Shown here piece after piece: positions 1 to 9,608 of a stretch of 64,000 nucleotides of DNA; position 1 is the stretch's first letter; each line of letters opens with the position of its first letter. A program made the position numbers and the translations under genes. Below the pieces are notes generated by a model. That model did not search any database. It had not been told where the DNA came from and saw nothing but the letters and a program-made list of their open reading frames with translations. Origin of the DNA: Paenibacillus pasadenensis DSM 19293 (GTDB lineage: Bacteria > Bacillota > Bacilli > Paenibacillales > Paenibacillaceae); NCBI RefSeq assembly GCF_000422485.1, contig NZ_KE383851.1, positions 123,906 through 187,905 on the forward strand, read 5' to 3'.

Positions 1-899
1 TCGACGATTTTTATCCTTCTTCCCTGAAGCCCGTCGAGGTGGACGGCAAGGTGTATGGCGTACCGGAAGTCATGCATAGCGACGGCTTGATCTATAATCA
101 AACGATGTTCGACCGTCTGGGGCTTCAAGTGCCGCGAACATGGGATGAGCTGCTGGAGCTTTGCGAAACGCTGAAGCGAGAAGGGATCATCCCGATCGCG
201 GCAGACGGCGAATGGTCCAACGCCCAGTTTTTCTGGGGCTCCATCATGTCCAACAATGGCGCGGATGCCGAGTGGACGAAAAAGCTGGAGAGCGGCCAGA
301 TCAAGATCGACCATCCTTACTTTGTCGATGCGATCAGCAAGCACAAGCTGTTGATCGATCGCGGCTACGTTCCGAAAAACTGGACGTCGCTCAAGCATGA
401 GCAGGCGAAAGATTTGATCGGCAACGGAAGCGCGGCCATGTTGATTACGGGGACATGGGACCTATTGACGATCAAGGAGAGAGATCCTTCTCAGGATATC
501 CGGTTCATGGTCATTCCGGGCAGCACCCGTACCGTTCCCAACATCAATGTAGGCAGCTACCGGGTCATCAACTCGCAAACGAAGCATCCCGAGGAAGCGA
601 AGCTGTTCGTGGCGTTCATGAACGGACGCGCCAGCCAGGAAAAGCTTGCCCGCGGAGCAAACGCCATCCCCTCGACAATCTCGTCGTCCCAGGGCTGGAA
701 CGAATCCACGTCTTCGATCGCGGCTGCCGTGACTCAAAAGGAAGCGACGCTGTACTGGCCGCATACGATTTCGACGGAATCGCTTCAGGTCAAAATTCTG
801 GAGGGAGTCAACCATTATTTGGCCGGCGCTCCGTTGAAGACGGCGCTGGATGATATTCAAAAAGCGATCGACGAAGCGCGCAAAAGCTCGCTGCCGTAG
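1..899 (+). CDS. ABC transporter sugar-binding protein, C-terminal part
   Basis: This is the last 298 residues of a family 1 extracellular solute-binding protein; the gene begins before the window and the frame is open from base 3. The visible part has the usual features: a YGVPEVMHSDGLIYNQ segment near the hinge, the phrase PRTWDELLELCETLK, and a C-terminal lobe with GSAAMLITGTWD. The signal peptide and lipobox lie outside the window. The GTG at 39 is internal, not a start. A strong terminator follows at once, so the gene ends its transcript here and no permease follows on the right. Its partners are presumably to the left. The substrate is unknown. Proximity to the GH95 and L-galactonate genes makes a plant oligosaccharide plausible, but that is inference. 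Confidence 0.9.
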   Translation, partial: DDFYPSSLKPVEVDGKVYGVPEVMHSDGLIYNQTMFDRLGLQVPRTWDELLELCETLKREGIIPIAADGEWSNAQFFWGSIMSNNGADAEWTKKLESGQIKIDHPYFVDAISKHKLLIDRGYVPKNWTSLKHEQAKDLIGNGSAAMLITGTWDLLTIKERDPSQDIRFMVIPGSTRTVPNINVGSYRVINSQTKHPEEAKLFVAFMNGRASQEKLARGANAIPSTISSSQGWNESTSSIAAAVTQKEATLYWPHTISTESLQVKILEGVNHYLAGAPLKTALDDIQKAIDEARKSSLP

Positions 900-934
900 C
901 GCTTTTCCGAAGCTTCGCCTTGGATGACTGGAAC

Positions 935-968
935 AAGCCTCCCGACCCGGGCAGGCTTTTTTTCTTTT
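935..968 (+). terminator. Rho-independent terminator after the binding-protein gene
   Basis: The arms AAGCCT and AGGCTT enclose CCCG-ACC-CGGG with one bulged C, and a run of T follows (TTTTTTTCTTTTC). It separates the binding-protein transcript from the GH95 gene. Confidence 0.85.
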
Positions 969-1136
969 CATCTCCCGGTCGATGCCTTATGCTGGGAGCA
1001 ATCCTGCTGACCGCAAGCGTTCTCATGCTCGTTCCCTGCGTTGCCGCCGGGATGGACGAGCAGCCTGCCATCGGCTTGAACACGCGGCGAGGATGCACCA
1101 ATCGAAATCGACATGACATGGGAGGGTTTATCCACG

Positions 1137-3521
1137 ATGAACATTCAATTCCATTCCCCCGCCGTCCATTGGGTCGAGGCGCTGCCCGTCGGCAATGGAA
1201 GGCTGGGCGCCATGATATTCGGCGGCATCGAGAAGGAACGGATCGCGCTCAACGAGGACACGCTCTGGTCCGGCTATCCGACGGACTGGAACAACCCGCG
1301 AGCGAAGGAAGCCTTGCCGGAAATCCGCGCCTTGATCGCTCAGGAAAGGCATGCGGAGGCGGATCGGCTCGCCCAGCAATGCTTGATGGGACCGTATACG
1401 CAGTCGTACTTGCCGTTCGGCGATCTGCTGCTCAGCATGGAGCATGGGCAGATCAGCTATGGCAGCTACGAGCGGAAGCTCGACCTCGCCCGCGGCATGG
1501 CGACGGTGCGGTATTCGATCGGAGGGGTGACGTACGAGCGCGAGGTGTTCGCCTCGCATCCCGACCAGGCGATTGTCGTCCGCCTGTCTGCCGATCGGGC
1601 AGGCGCGCTCAGCTTCCGGGCGCGCCTGGACAGCCCGCTGCGCCATGCGACGGCGGCGGACGAGGGAGATTTCACTTTGTTCGGCTTCGCGCCGGAGCAT
1701 GTCTCGCCGAGCTATCACGATACCGAGCAGCCCGTCCGCTACGGCGCTGATGGCAAGAGCAAGGGGCTGTCGTTCCACGGCCGCCTGGCGGTCGAGCTGG
1801 AGGGCGGCACGCTGCGGGCGGACGGTGACGGGCTCCATGTCCAGGATGCGACATCGGCTACGCTGCTGTTCAGCGCGGCGACTTCATTCCATCCGCGCCT
1901 GGGAGCGAGGGACGAGGCGATCCGGCCGGAGCGGATTACGCTGGAGACGCTGCGGCAGGCGCGCGTCCGCCGCTACGAGGAGCTGCGGCAGCGTCATGCG
2001 GAGGACCACTCGCGGCTGTTCGACCGCGTCTCGCTCCATCTGGGCGGCAGCAAGGCGCCGGACTCGCTGCCGACGGATCGGCGGATCGCTGACTACGGGG
2101 CGGACGATCCGGGACTGGTCGAGCTGCTGTTCCATTATGGACGCTATCTGCTGATCGCCAGCTCGCGTCCGGGCAGCCAGCCGGCCAATCTGCAAGGCAT
2201 CTGGAACGAGGAGACGCGGGCGCCGTGGAGCTGCAACTTCACGCTCAACATCAACGCGGAGATGAACTACTGGGCTGCCGAAAGCTGCAACCTGGCCGAG
2301 CTTCACGAGCCGCTGCTCGACTATATCGGCCGGCTGGCGGCCAATGGCGCCAAGACGGCCGAGGTCAATTACGGAGCGCGAGGCTGGGTGGCGCATCACA
2401 ACTCGGATCTATGGGCGCAGACGGCTCCCGTCGGCGACTATGGCCGAGGGGACCCGGTCTGGACGATGTGGCCGATGGGAGGCGTGTGGCTGACCCAGCA
2501 TCTGTGGGAGCATTACGCCTTCAGCTCGGATGCGGAATTCCTGAGGAAGCGCGCCTACCCGATCATGAAGGAGGCGGCGCTGTTCGCGCTCGACTGGCTC
2601 GTCGAAAACGAGCACGGCCAGCTCATCACCTCGCCGTCCACCTCGCCGGAGCATAAATTCGTGCTCGCGGGGCAAAAGCATGCCGTCACCGAATCGGCGA
2701 CGATGGATCTGATGCTGATCGCGGAGCTGTTCGAAAATTGCCAGCTCGCGGCGGCGGAGCTGGGGCTGGACGAGGAGTTCGCGCACACCCTCGAGCAGGC
2801 CCGGAAAAAGCTGCATCCGATCCGGATCGGCGACCGAGGCCGCTTGCAGGAATGGAGCCGCGACTATAAGGACGAGGACCCGCATCATCGGCATGTATCC
2901 CATCTCGTTGGAGTTTATCCGGGCAGGATCGTGACGAAGGGCAGCGTTCCGGAGCAGTTCGAGGCCGCAAGGACGTCGCTCGACATCCGGGGCGACGGCG
3001 GCACAGGATGGAGCCTGGGCTGGAAAATCGGGCTGTGGGCAAGGTTCAAGGACGGCGACCGGGCGTTTCGGCTCATCTCGAACCTGCTGCGGCTGGTGCG
3101 TCCGAACGAGCCGACCGAATACGAGGGCGGCGGCGTGTATGCGAATCTGTTCGACGCGCATCCGCCGTTCCAGATCGACGGCAATTTCGCGGCTACGGCC
3201 GGCATCGCGGAGCTGCTGCTGCAGTCTCATGAAGGACGGATCGAGCTGCTGCCGGCATTGCCGCAGGCGTGGCCGCAAGGCTCGGTCCGCGGCTTGCGGG
3301 CGAGAGGCGGCTTCGAGGTCGGCATGGCCTGGCGTGCCGGCCGCTTGACGGAGGCGGAGCTGCGCTCCGACGCCGGCAGCGCTTGCGCGATCGTCAGCTG
3401 CCAGCCGTTCGAAGTGCGGGACGAGGACGGCGGCAAGGTCGAAGCGAAGACGGATGCTGCCGGAGCGGTTGTCTTTTCGACGCGGGCGGGAGCGGTTTAT
3501 CGGCTTGTCTTTAAGGAATGA
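1137..3521 (+). CDS. GH95 family alpha-L-fucosidase / alpha-L-galactosidase
   Basis: This is a full-length GH95 inverting glycosidase of 794 residues with no signal peptide, so it acts inside the cell on imported oligosaccharides. It opens with the family signature [14 protein letters not shown], then LNEDTLWSG. Predicted catalytic features are the LNIN motif (N371 and N373), the acid E505 in SPSTSPEH and D681 in QIDGN. The start is ATG 1137, preceded by GGGAGGG; an upstream in-frame ATG at 1113 has no ribosome binding site. The residue two before N371 is Thr369. In fucosidases such as Bifidobacterium AfcA and the plant enzymes this is His. From memory, a Thr at this place was linked to L-galactose tolerance in a Bacteroides GH95. 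With the L-galactonate-type genes next door, alpha-L-galactosidase is favoured, but fucosidase activity cannot be excluded. Confidence 0.9.
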   Translation: MNIQFHSPAVHWVEALPVGNGRLGAMIFGGIEKERIALNEDTLWSGYPTDWNNPRAKEALPEIRALIAQERHAEADRLAQQCLMGPYTQSYLPFGDLLLSMEHGQISYGSYERKLDLARGMATVRYSIGGVTYEREVFASHPDQAIVVRLSADRAGALSFRARLDSPLRHATAADEGDFTLFGFAPEHVSPSYHDTEQPVRYGADGKSKGLSFHGRLAVELEGGTLRADGDGLHVQDATSATLLFSAATSFHPRLGARDEAIRPERITLETLRQARVRRYEELRQRHAEDHSRLFDRVSLHLGGSKAPDSLPTDRRIADYGADDPGLVELLFHYGRYLLIASSRPGSQPANLQGIWNEETRAPWSCNFTLNINAEMNYWAAESCNLAELHEPLLDYIGRLAANGAKTAEVNYGARGWVAHHNSDLWAQTAPVGDYGRGDPVWTMWPMGGVWLTQHLWEHYAFSSDAEFLRKRAYPIMKEAALFALDWLVENEHGQLITSPSTSPEHKFVLAGQKHAVTESATMDLMLIAELFENCQLAAAELGLDEEFAHTLEQARKKLHPIRIGDRGRLQEWSRDYKDEDPHHRHVSHLVGVYPGRIVTKGSVPEQFEAARTSLDIRGDGGTGWSLGWKIGLWARFKDGDRAFRLISNLLRLVRPNEPTEYEGGGVYANLFDAHPPFQIDGNFAATAGIAELLLQSHEGRIELLPALPQAWPQGSVRGLRARGGFEVGMAWRAGRLTEAELRSDAGSACAIVSCQPFEVRDEDGGKVEAKTDAAGAVVFSTRAGAVYRLVFKE

Positions 3522-3556
3522 TCGGCTAGGAGGGACGAGCCGCGATGACCGCTCGT

Positions 3557-4432
3557 TCATTCCTTCGGCTCAAGCCGGCTCTGCAGGCGGTAGCCGCGCG
3601 GGGTCATGCCCGTCAGCTTCTTGAACGCCTGGTAAAAATGCGGCAGACCGAGGAAGCCGCAGTCATTGGCGATCGCCTCTACGTTGTCGTCCGTGGCGAG
3701 CAGCCGTTCCTTGGCGGCGACGAGCCGCTTGGCGCCGACATAGTCCGTCACGTTCATGCCGGTCATCTGCTTGAACACGCGTGAAAAGTGAGGCGCGCTG
3801 ACGCAGGCGGCAGAGGCCAGCTCCTTGAGGCCGCCGCAGCGGATCGGATCGCGGTCGATGGTCCGCAGCGCGTCATGGACCCATTTCGGACCGGGCAGGA
3901 GATCGCTGCGGGGAGCTTCCTCATGCATCGGCAGCCGGCTGAGCGCAAGCAGAAGCTGCTGCAGATGAAGCTTGACCGCATGGCGATAGCCGGCGGCTGC
4001 CGTCTGGAGCTCGCCTGCGATCGCCTCGATGGCCGCTTCGACGGCCAGCCGCGCCGGCTGCGTCAGCTCGGCCTTGTGCTGCTTGCTTTTGCGGGCCCGT
4101 TCGAAGCAGCGGAGCGGATGATGGCCGTCGTCGAGCGATTCGGCATGGACGAGGGAGGGAGCGAAAAACAAAGCCGTCGATACGATCGGGTCGCCGGAAG
4201 AAGGAAACGCGCGATGGACGGTGTTGCCGGGGATGAGGAACAAGTCCCCGGCTTTTTTTTCGTACAGGGAGCCGTCGATGAAAAAGGTGCCTTGGCCGTC
4301 ATGGACATAGACGAGCTCATACAGATCGTGCAGATGGTCGGGAAGCTCGGTCTCGTAGCGGCGGACGCCTTGAAGAACGAGCTCGAACGGAAAGACAGGA
4401 TCCAGTTGAAAGGGCTTGCGAAACGGCTGCAC
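3557..4432 (-). CDS. AraC family regulator with cupin sensor domain
   Basis: This is a transcription factor of about 291 residues. The N-terminal half is a cupin-like ligand pocket (LPDHLHDLYELVYVHDG, then AGDLFLIPGNTVHRAF). The C-terminal 100 residues form a double helix-turn-helix of AraC type (LKELASAACVSAPHFSRVFK and the second helix near IANDCGFLGLPHFYQAFKK). The start chosen is GTG at 4432, because GGAGGAGG lies 6 bases upstream; the in-frame ATG at 4456 has no ribosome binding site. It is divergent from uxaB and convergent with the GH95 gene. It is therefore the likely activator of the sugar-acid operon, responding to a sugar or sugar acid. Confidence 0.9.
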   Translation of the reverse strand: MQPFRKPFQLDPVFPFELVLQGVRRYETELPDHLHDLYELVYVHDGQGTFFIDGSLYEKKAGDLFLIPGNTVHRAFPSSGDPIVSTALFFAPSLVHAESLDDGHHPLRCFERARKSKQHKAELTQPARLAVEAAIEAIAGELQTAAAGYRHAVKLHLQQLLLALSRLPMHEEAPRSDLLPGPKWVHDALRTIDRDPIRCGGLKELASAACVSAPHFSRVFKQMTGMNVTDYVGAKRLVAAKERLLATDDNVEAIANDCGFLGLPHFYQAFKKLTGMTPRGYRLQSRLEPKE

Positions 4433-4509
4433 GGGAAACCTCCTCCATGTCCTCATCGTTCGTTCAATATATCAAAATAGAGAATGTTAAAGCAATTACA
4501 GGTTATGTT

Positions 4510-4515
4510 TATAAT
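4510..4515 (+). promoter_or_regulatory. Possible -10 of the uxaB operon
   Basis: TATAAT lies 53 bases upstream of the uxaB start in an AT-rich divergent region. The matching -35 (TTAAAG, 17 bases upstream) is poor. That would fit an AraC-activated promoter. Confidence 0.4.
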
Positions 4516-4567
4516 CCATTTTATCTTATAAAATGAAGGCAAGCGAACAAAAAGGAGGCGCTATGCG

Positions 4568-6049
4568 ATGGCGTCGTTACTTACCGAAACGCTGTTGGCC
4601 GCAGCGGAAGACGGCCGCTTTACAAGCGCTGGTTCCGACCCGGTGCGGGTGCTGCAGGTCGGAGAAGGCAACTTCCTGCGCGGTTTTGTGGACTGGATGC
4701 TCGACGGCTGCCGCAAGCAAGGACTTTTCCCCGGCAGCGTCGCGGTCGTGCAGCCCCGCCGATCGGGAAAGCGCAAGATCGAGAAGCTGGCTGCGCAGGA
4801 CGGACTGTTCACCCTCGTCATCCGCGGCCTGGAGGGAGGCGAGCGGATCGAGCGCCGGAGCGTCGTCTCCGTGTTCTCCAACGTGCTGGATCCTTACGAG
4901 GAGTGGGCGTCGTTCCTTGCGCTGGCGGATGGCGCCGAGCTCCGGTTCGTCGTATCCAATACGACCGAAGCGGGGCTCGCCTACCGCTCCGAGCCGATGG
5001 TTCCGGGCGAGCCGCCGGAGTCGTTCCCGGCCAAGATGACGCTGCTGTTGCTGCGCCGCTACGAGACGTTCGCGGGGGCGCCGGACAAGGGGCTGATCTT
5101 CCTGCCGTGCGAGCTGCTCGAGCGCAACGGCGACCGTTTGCGGGAAGGCGTGCTGCGGCATGCCGAGGAATGGGGCCTGCCGGAGGCTTTTCAAGCCTGG
5201 GTGCGGCGGCATAACCGCTTCCTGAGCACGCTCGTCGATCGGATCGTGACCGGATATCCGGATGCCGAGGAGGCGGAGCGCTGGTTCGAGCGCTGGGGCT
5301 ATCGCGACGAGCTGCTGACGACGGGCGAGCCTTACCATCTGTGGGCGATCGAGGCCGAGCCGGAGCTGGATGAGGAGCTTCCCCTGCGCCAGGCCGGCTT
5401 CAACGTCCACTGGACGCCCGATCTCAAGCCGTTCCAGCAGCGCAAGGTGCGGATCCTGAACGGAGCCCATACGCTCATGACTCCGCTCGGCCTGCTGCAT
5501 GGCGTGGAGCATGTGCGCGAGCTGATGGAGCATCCCGAGCTGGGGAGCTTCGTCCGGAATACGGTCGAAGCGGAGATCATTCCGTCGCTGCCGGAGCCGG
5601 CGGAGGCGATGAAGGCTTATGCGGCGGAAGTTTACGAGAGGTACTTGAATCCGCATCTCCGCCACCGGCTCTCGGATATCGCCATGAACAGCATCAGCAA
5701 GGCCAAGGCGCGCTTGCTGCCGTCGATGGCTTATTACGCCGAGAAGGGCGAGCCTGTGCCGGCTGGACTGGCCCTAGGCTTCGCCGCCCTGCTGCGGTAT
5801 TACCGCGTAGAACGGATCGGCGACGGCTATGAGGGCCGGAGCTTCGCCGGAGAGCCGTATCGGGTCGCCGACGATGCCGAGCTGCTGGGCCGGATCGAGC
5901 AGGCGTGGTCGGCCGACTGCGGGGAGCGGGAGAAGGTTCGCCGGCTGCTGGCCGACGAGACGGTATGGGGAATCGATCTGTCGGCCTGGAAGGGCCTGGC
6001 GGAAGCCGTCGCCGATCATCTGGCGGGATGGGAGCGGAAGGAAGCATGA
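4568..6049 (+). CDS. uxaB: Tagaturonate reductase (altronate oxidoreductase)
   Basis: This 493-residue member of the mannitol dehydrogenase family catalyses the NADH-dependent interconversion of D-tagaturonate and D-altronate. The N-terminal Rossmann segment reads VLQVGEGNFLRGFVDWM, typical of UxaB. The C-terminal domain contains QRKVRILNGAHTLMTPLG, with the Lys and Asn-Gly-x-His residues used in catalysis by this superfamily. The start ATG 4568 has AAAGGAGG nine bases before it; an ATG at 4563 is out of frame. It overlaps uxaA by 4 bases (ATGA), so the two are translationally coupled. No uronate isomerase (UxaC) is in the window, which suggests that tagaturonate here comes from another source, probably L-galactonate. 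Confidence 0.93.
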   Translation: MASLLTETLLAAAEDGRFTSAGSDPVRVLQVGEGNFLRGFVDWMLDGCRKQGLFPGSVAVVQPRRSGKRKIEKLAAQDGLFTLVIRGLEGGERIERRSVVSVFSNVLDPYEEWASFLALADGAELRFVVSNTTEAGLAYRSEPMVPGEPPESFPAKMTLLLLRRYETFAGAPDKGLIFLPCELLERNGDRLREGVLRHAEEWGLPEAFQAWVRRHNRFLSTLVDRIVTGYPDAEEAERWFERWGYRDELLTTGEPYHLWAIEAEPELDEELPLRQAGFNVHWTPDLKPFQQRKVRILNGAHTLMTPLGLLHGVEHVRELMEHPELGSFVRNTVEAEIIPSLPEPAEAMKAYAAEVYERYLNPHLRHRLSDIAMNSISKAKARLLPSMAYYAEKGEPVPAGLALGFAALLRYYRVERIGDGYEGRSFAGEPYRVADDAELLGRIEQAWSADCGEREKVRRLLADETVWGIDLSAWKGLAEAVADHLAGWERKEA

Positions 6050-7542
6050 ACAGCTGGATCAGGCTTGCCGAAAAGGATTCGGCCATCGTAGCGCTGCAGC
6101 CGTTCCAAGCCGGAGACTCCATCATCTTGGAGGATGGAACGGCATTGACGCTGCTGGACGACGTGCCCAAGGGGCACAAGATTCTGACGCGGGCGGCTCG
6201 CGCGGGCGAGGACGTCGTCAAGTACGGCTATTCGATCGGCAAAGCCGTCTGCGACATCGCGCCGGGCTCGTGGGTGCACACGCATAATCTGCGCACCGGG
6301 CTGCAAGGGATCAAGGAAGATTACGGCTATGCGCCGGCGGCCGCCATCGCACCGGCCGAGCGGCCGACAGGCCGCATGTTTCAGGGATACCTGCGCTCCG
6401 ACGGGCAGGTCGGCATCCGCAACGAGATCTGGATCATCAATACGGTCGGCTGCATCAACCGGACCTGCGAGACGCTCGCGCGGCGGGCGACCGCGGCCTT
6501 TGGCGGCCGCATCGACGGCGTGCATCATTTCGCGCATCCGTTCGGCTGCTCGCAGCTCGGCGACGACCTCGTCCATACGCAAAGGCTGCTGGCCGCGCTC
6601 GTGAACCATCCCAATGCGGCGGCCGTGCTCGTCGCCGGGCTCGGCTGCGAGAACAACCAGATCGATTCGTTCAAGCAGGCGATCGGGCCGCATGATCCCG
6701 ACCGCATCAAATTCATGAAGCTGCAGGACGAAGAAGACGAGCTCGAGGCCGGCATGGCCTTGCTCTCCGAGCTGGCCGACTACGCCGAGCGCTTCAAGCG
6801 CGAGCCGGTGCCGGTCTCCAAGCTGAAGCTCGGCCTCAAATGCGGAGGGTCGGACGGGCTGTCCGGAATTACCGCCAACCCGCTCGTCGGAGCCGTCGCC
6901 GATCGGCTGGCGCAGGAGGGCGGAACGGCGATCCTGACGGAGGTGCCCGAGATGTTCGGCGCCGAGACGATTTTGATGAACCGGGCGGCCGACGAGCAGA
7001 TTTTCCAAGGCATCGTACATCTCGTCAACGACTTCAAGAACTACTTCATCCGGCATGGGCAGGAGGTCTATGAGAATCCTTCTCCCGGCAACAAAGCCGG
7101 CGGCATCAGCACGCTGGAGGAGAAGTCGCTCGGATGCACGCAGAAGGGCGGCCAGGTCGCCGTCACCGACGTCTTGCCGTACGGCGGCCGGGCGAGCCGG
7201 CCGGGGCTTGCCCTGCTGGAGGCGCCTGGCAACGATCTCGTCTCGGTGACGGCGCTGTCGGCGAGCGGCGCCCATATCGTCCTGTTCACGACAGGCCGAG
7301 GGACTCCGTTCGGCGGACCGGTGCCGACCGTCAAGCTCTCCTCGAACAGCGAGCTGGCCGCGCGCAAAAAAAACTGGATCGACTTCAATGCGGGCCGCCT
7401 GCTTGAGGATGCCACGATGGACCAGCTCGCCGACGAGCTGTGGAATTATGTGATCGCGCTCGCCTCGGGCGAGCGGCAGACGAACAATGAGCGCAACGAC
7501 TTCCGGGAGATCGCGATCTTCAAGGACGGCGTCATCCTCTAG
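6046..7542 (+). CDS. uxaA: Altronate dehydratase
   Basis: This 498-residue enzyme dehydrates D-altronate to 2-keto-3-deoxy-D-gluconate. Residues 1 to about 85 form the SAF domain. The large C-terminal domain has the family landmarks VGIRNEIWIINTVGCIN, HPFGCSQLGDD, LKCGGSDGLSGITANP and GNKAGGISTLEEKSLGC. It is the single-chain form, in which both domains of the altronate/galactarate dehydratase family are joined. The start at 6046 overlaps the stop of uxaB; a longer frame upstream exists only because of GC-rich shadow coding. The product would need KDG kinase and KDPG aldolase, which are not in this window. Confidence 0.93.
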   Translation: MNSWIRLAEKDSAIVALQPFQAGDSIILEDGTALTLLDDVPKGHKILTRAARAGEDVVKYGYSIGKAVCDIAPGSWVHTHNLRTGLQGIKEDYGYAPAAAIAPAERPTGRMFQGYLRSDGQVGIRNEIWIINTVGCINRTCETLARRATAAFGGRIDGVHHFAHPFGCSQLGDDLVHTQRLLAALVNHPNAAAVLVAGLGCENNQIDSFKQAIGPHDPDRIKFMKLQDEEDELEAGMALLSELADYAERFKREPVPVSKLKLGLKCGGSDGLSGITANPLVGAVADRLAQEGGTAILTEVPEMFGAETILMNRAADEQIFQGIVHLVNDFKNYFIRHGQEVYENPSPGNKAGGISTLEEKSLGCTQKGGQVAVTDVLPYGGRASRPGLALLEAPGNDLVSVTALSASGAHIVLFTTGRGTPFGGPVPTVKLSSNSELAARKKNWIDFNAGRLLEDATMDQLADELWNYVIALASGERQTNNERNDFREIAIFKDGVIL

Positions 7543-7578
7543 CGTCATCCCACTCTTCTTTCAAGGAGCGAACCGAAC

Positions 7579-8523
7579 GTGAACTACAGGAAACTCGGCA
7601 GCACCGGACTCGACGTCTCCGTGCTGAGCTTCGGCGCCTCGTCGCTGGGCTCGGTATTCCGGACTACGGACGAGAGCGAAAGCATCCGCACCGTCCGCGA
7701 AGCGCTGGACTGCGGCATCAATTATATCGACGTATCGCCTTATTACGGCTTGACCAAGGCGGAGACCGTGCTCGGCAAAGCGATTCGCGACGTTCCTCGC
7801 GACAGCTTCTACTTGTCGACCAAAGCCGGCCGCTACGGCGAGAACGAATTCGACTTCTCGTCGAAGCGGATCGCCGCCAGCCTGGAGGAAAGCCTGCAGC
7901 GGCTGAATACCGACCATGTGGACCTCTTCTTCCTGCATGACATCGAATTCGTGGAGCCGGCCGTCATCCTTGAAGAAGCGATGCCGACGCTCCAGCGGCT
8001 GAAGCAGGAGGGCAAGATCCGCCATGCCGGCATCTGCGGCCTGCCGCTTGAGCTGTTCCGCCAGATGCTGCCGCAGATCGAGGTCGATGCGATCATCTCG
8101 TACTGCCATTACTCGCTGAACGACTCCACGCTGCTCGAGCTGCTGCCGCTGCTCTCGGCTCGTCAGGTCGGGCTGGTGAACGCTTCTCCGCTCTCGATGG
8201 GACTGCTCGGCACGCGCGGCGCGCCGGACTGGCATCCGGCCGGCAGCGAGCTGAAGGCGGCCTGCAAGCGCGCCGCCGAGCTGTGCGCCTCCAAAGGAAC
8301 GGAGATCGCAAAGCTGGCGATCCAGTATTCCGTCGCCAACGAGAGCATCCCGACTACGCTCGTAAGCACGGCCAACCCGGACAACATCCGCCGCAATGCC
8401 GGCTGGGCGGAAGAGGAGCTCGACACGGAGCTGCTGCAGGAAGTGCTGGACGTCCTGGCGCCCGTGCAAGGACAGACCTGGCCTAGCGGCCTGCCGGAAT
8501 ACAACCGGAGCTTGAATGTGTAA
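7579..8523 (+). CDS. Aldo/keto reductase, probable L-galactose or L-fucose 1-dehydrogenase
   Basis: This 314-residue AKR has a TIM barrel with the catalytic tetrad visible as D51 (IDVSPYYG, with the Tyr), K82 (STKAG) and H120 (FLHD). It starts with GTG after AAGGAGCG. The sequence MNYRKLGSTGLDVSVLSFGASSLGSVF and the DLFFLHDIEF region resemble plant L-galactose dehydrogenase and bacterial L-fucose/D-threo-aldose dehydrogenases, which oxidise C1 of 6-carbon L-sugars to the lactone. As the third gene of the uxaB-uxaA operon, it would supply L-galactono-lactone for the dehydrogenase that follows. No lactonase gene is seen; the lactone may open spontaneously. Confidence 0.85.
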   Translation: MNYRKLGSTGLDVSVLSFGASSLGSVFRTTDESESIRTVREALDCGINYIDVSPYYGLTKAETVLGKAIRDVPRDSFYLSTKAGRYGENEFDFSSKRIAASLEESLQRLNTDHVDLFFLHDIEFVEPAVILEEAMPTLQRLKQEGKIRHAGICGLPLELFRQMLPQIEVDAIISYCHYSLNDSTLLELLPLLSARQVGLVNASPLSMGLLGTRGAPDWHPAGSELKAACKRAAELCASKGTEIAKLAIQYSVANESIPTTLVSTANPDNIRRNAGWAEEELDTELLQEVLDVLAPVQGQTWPSGLPEYNRSLNV

Positions 8524-8541
8524 GCGAGAGGAGCTTGGACG

Positions 8542-9558
8542 ATGAAAGGAATCCGTTGCGAGCAAGCGGAAAAGCTGGCGCTGGTCGAGCTGCCGGAGCC
8601 GGCATGCGGGCCGGGCGAGGCGATCGTGGCGGTCAAGCGGATCGGCATCTGCGGCACCGACCTGCATGCCTACAAAGGAAACCAGCCGTTCTTCGACTAT
8701 CCGCGCATCCTCGGGCATGAGCTGTCCGGCGTGATCGAGCGGGTCGACGATCCGGCCTCAGGCCTGCGAGCCGGCGATCCCGTCAGCATCATCCCTTACC
8801 TGCACTGCGGCCGCTGCATCGCCTGCCGCAGCGGCAAGACGAACTGCTGCACGGCGATGAAGGTGCTCGGCGTCCATGCGGACGGCGGGATGCGCGAGCG
8901 CATCGCCGTGCCGACGAGCCATCTGCTGAAGGCGTCCGGCCTCACTCTCGACGAGGCGGCCGTGGTCGAGCCGCTGAGCATCGGCGCCCATGCGGTGCGC
9001 CGCTCGGAGCTGCGCGCGGGCGAGACCGCGCTCGTCATCGGCGCGGGGCCGATCGGCCTCGGCGTGATGGCGTTCGCCAAGCAGCGGGGCGCGCGCGTCA
9101 TCGTGATGGACTTGAGCGAGCAGCGGCTTGCTTTTTGCAGCCAGTGGGCCAAGGTCCATCATACGGTCAAGGCGTCGCCGGAAGCCGCGGCCGAGCTGGC
9201 GAGCATCACGGACGGCGACTATCCGACGGCTGTATTCGATGCGACGGGCCACGCCGGCTCGATGGCAAGCGCCTTCCGCTATGTCGCGCATGGCGGCCGG
9301 CTCGTCTATGTGGGCTTGGTGAAGGGGGACATCGCCTTCAACGATCCCGAATTCCACAAGCGCGAGATGACGCTGATGGGCAGCCGCAACGCGACCAAGG
9401 AGGATTTCCTCCATGTGATGGATGTCGTGCGCGGCGGATCGCTCGACATCGACGCCTACGTCACCCACCGGGCAGCCTTCGACGAGACAGTCGACCGGTT
9501 CGAGGGATGGCTGGATCCCGCCTCGCAGGTCATCAAGGCGATGGTGGAAATCCGCTGA
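8542..9558 (+). CDS. Zinc-dependent alcohol dehydrogenase, probable L-galactonate 5-dehydrogenase
   Basis: This 338-residue medium-chain dehydrogenase has the catalytic zinc ligands in GICGTDLH and GHELSG, four structural-zinc cysteines in CGRCIACRSGKTNCC, and a Rossmann motif GAGPIGLG. Such enzymes oxidise secondary alcohols of polyols and aldonates. E. coli YjjN (LgoD) belongs to this family and turns L-galactonate into D-tagaturonate, which is exactly the substrate of UxaB two genes upstream. It is the last gene of the operon, 18 bases after the AKR gene, with a GAGAGGAG binding site. The alternatives are L-threonine, sorbitol or fuconate dehydrogenase. The pathway role is inferred from neighbours. 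Confidence 0.85.
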   Translation: MKGIRCEQAEKLALVELPEPACGPGEAIVAVKRIGICGTDLHAYKGNQPFFDYPRILGHELSGVIERVDDPASGLRAGDPVSIIPYLHCGRCIACRSGKTNCCTAMKVLGVHADGGMRERIAVPTSHLLKASGLTLDEAAVVEPLSIGAHAVRRSELRAGETALVIGAGPIGLGVMAFAKQRGARVIVMDLSEQRLAFCSQWAKVHHTVKASPEAAAELASITDGDYPTAVFDATGHAGSMASAFRYVAHGGRLVYVGLVKGDIAFNDPEFHKREMTLMGSRNATKEDFLHVMDVVRGGSLDIDAYVTHRAAFDETVDRFEGWLDPASQVIKAMVEIR

Positions 9559-9564
9559 TTTTTG

Positions 9565-9593
9565 TTGACTTTAGGATACGGCCGCGGTATATT
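9565..9593 (+). promoter_or_regulatory. Sigma-A promoter of the first tRNA-Leu
   Basis: TTGACT (9565-9570), a 17-base spacer and TATATT (9588-9593) lie 16 bases before the tRNA. Confidence 0.85.
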
Positions 9594-9608
9594 ATTCCTT
9601 GTGATTAC

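Noticed and set aside
4563..4567. ATG just upstream of the uxaB start
   Set aside because: It is out of frame with uxaB; the ATG at 4568 has the right spacing to AAAGGAGG.
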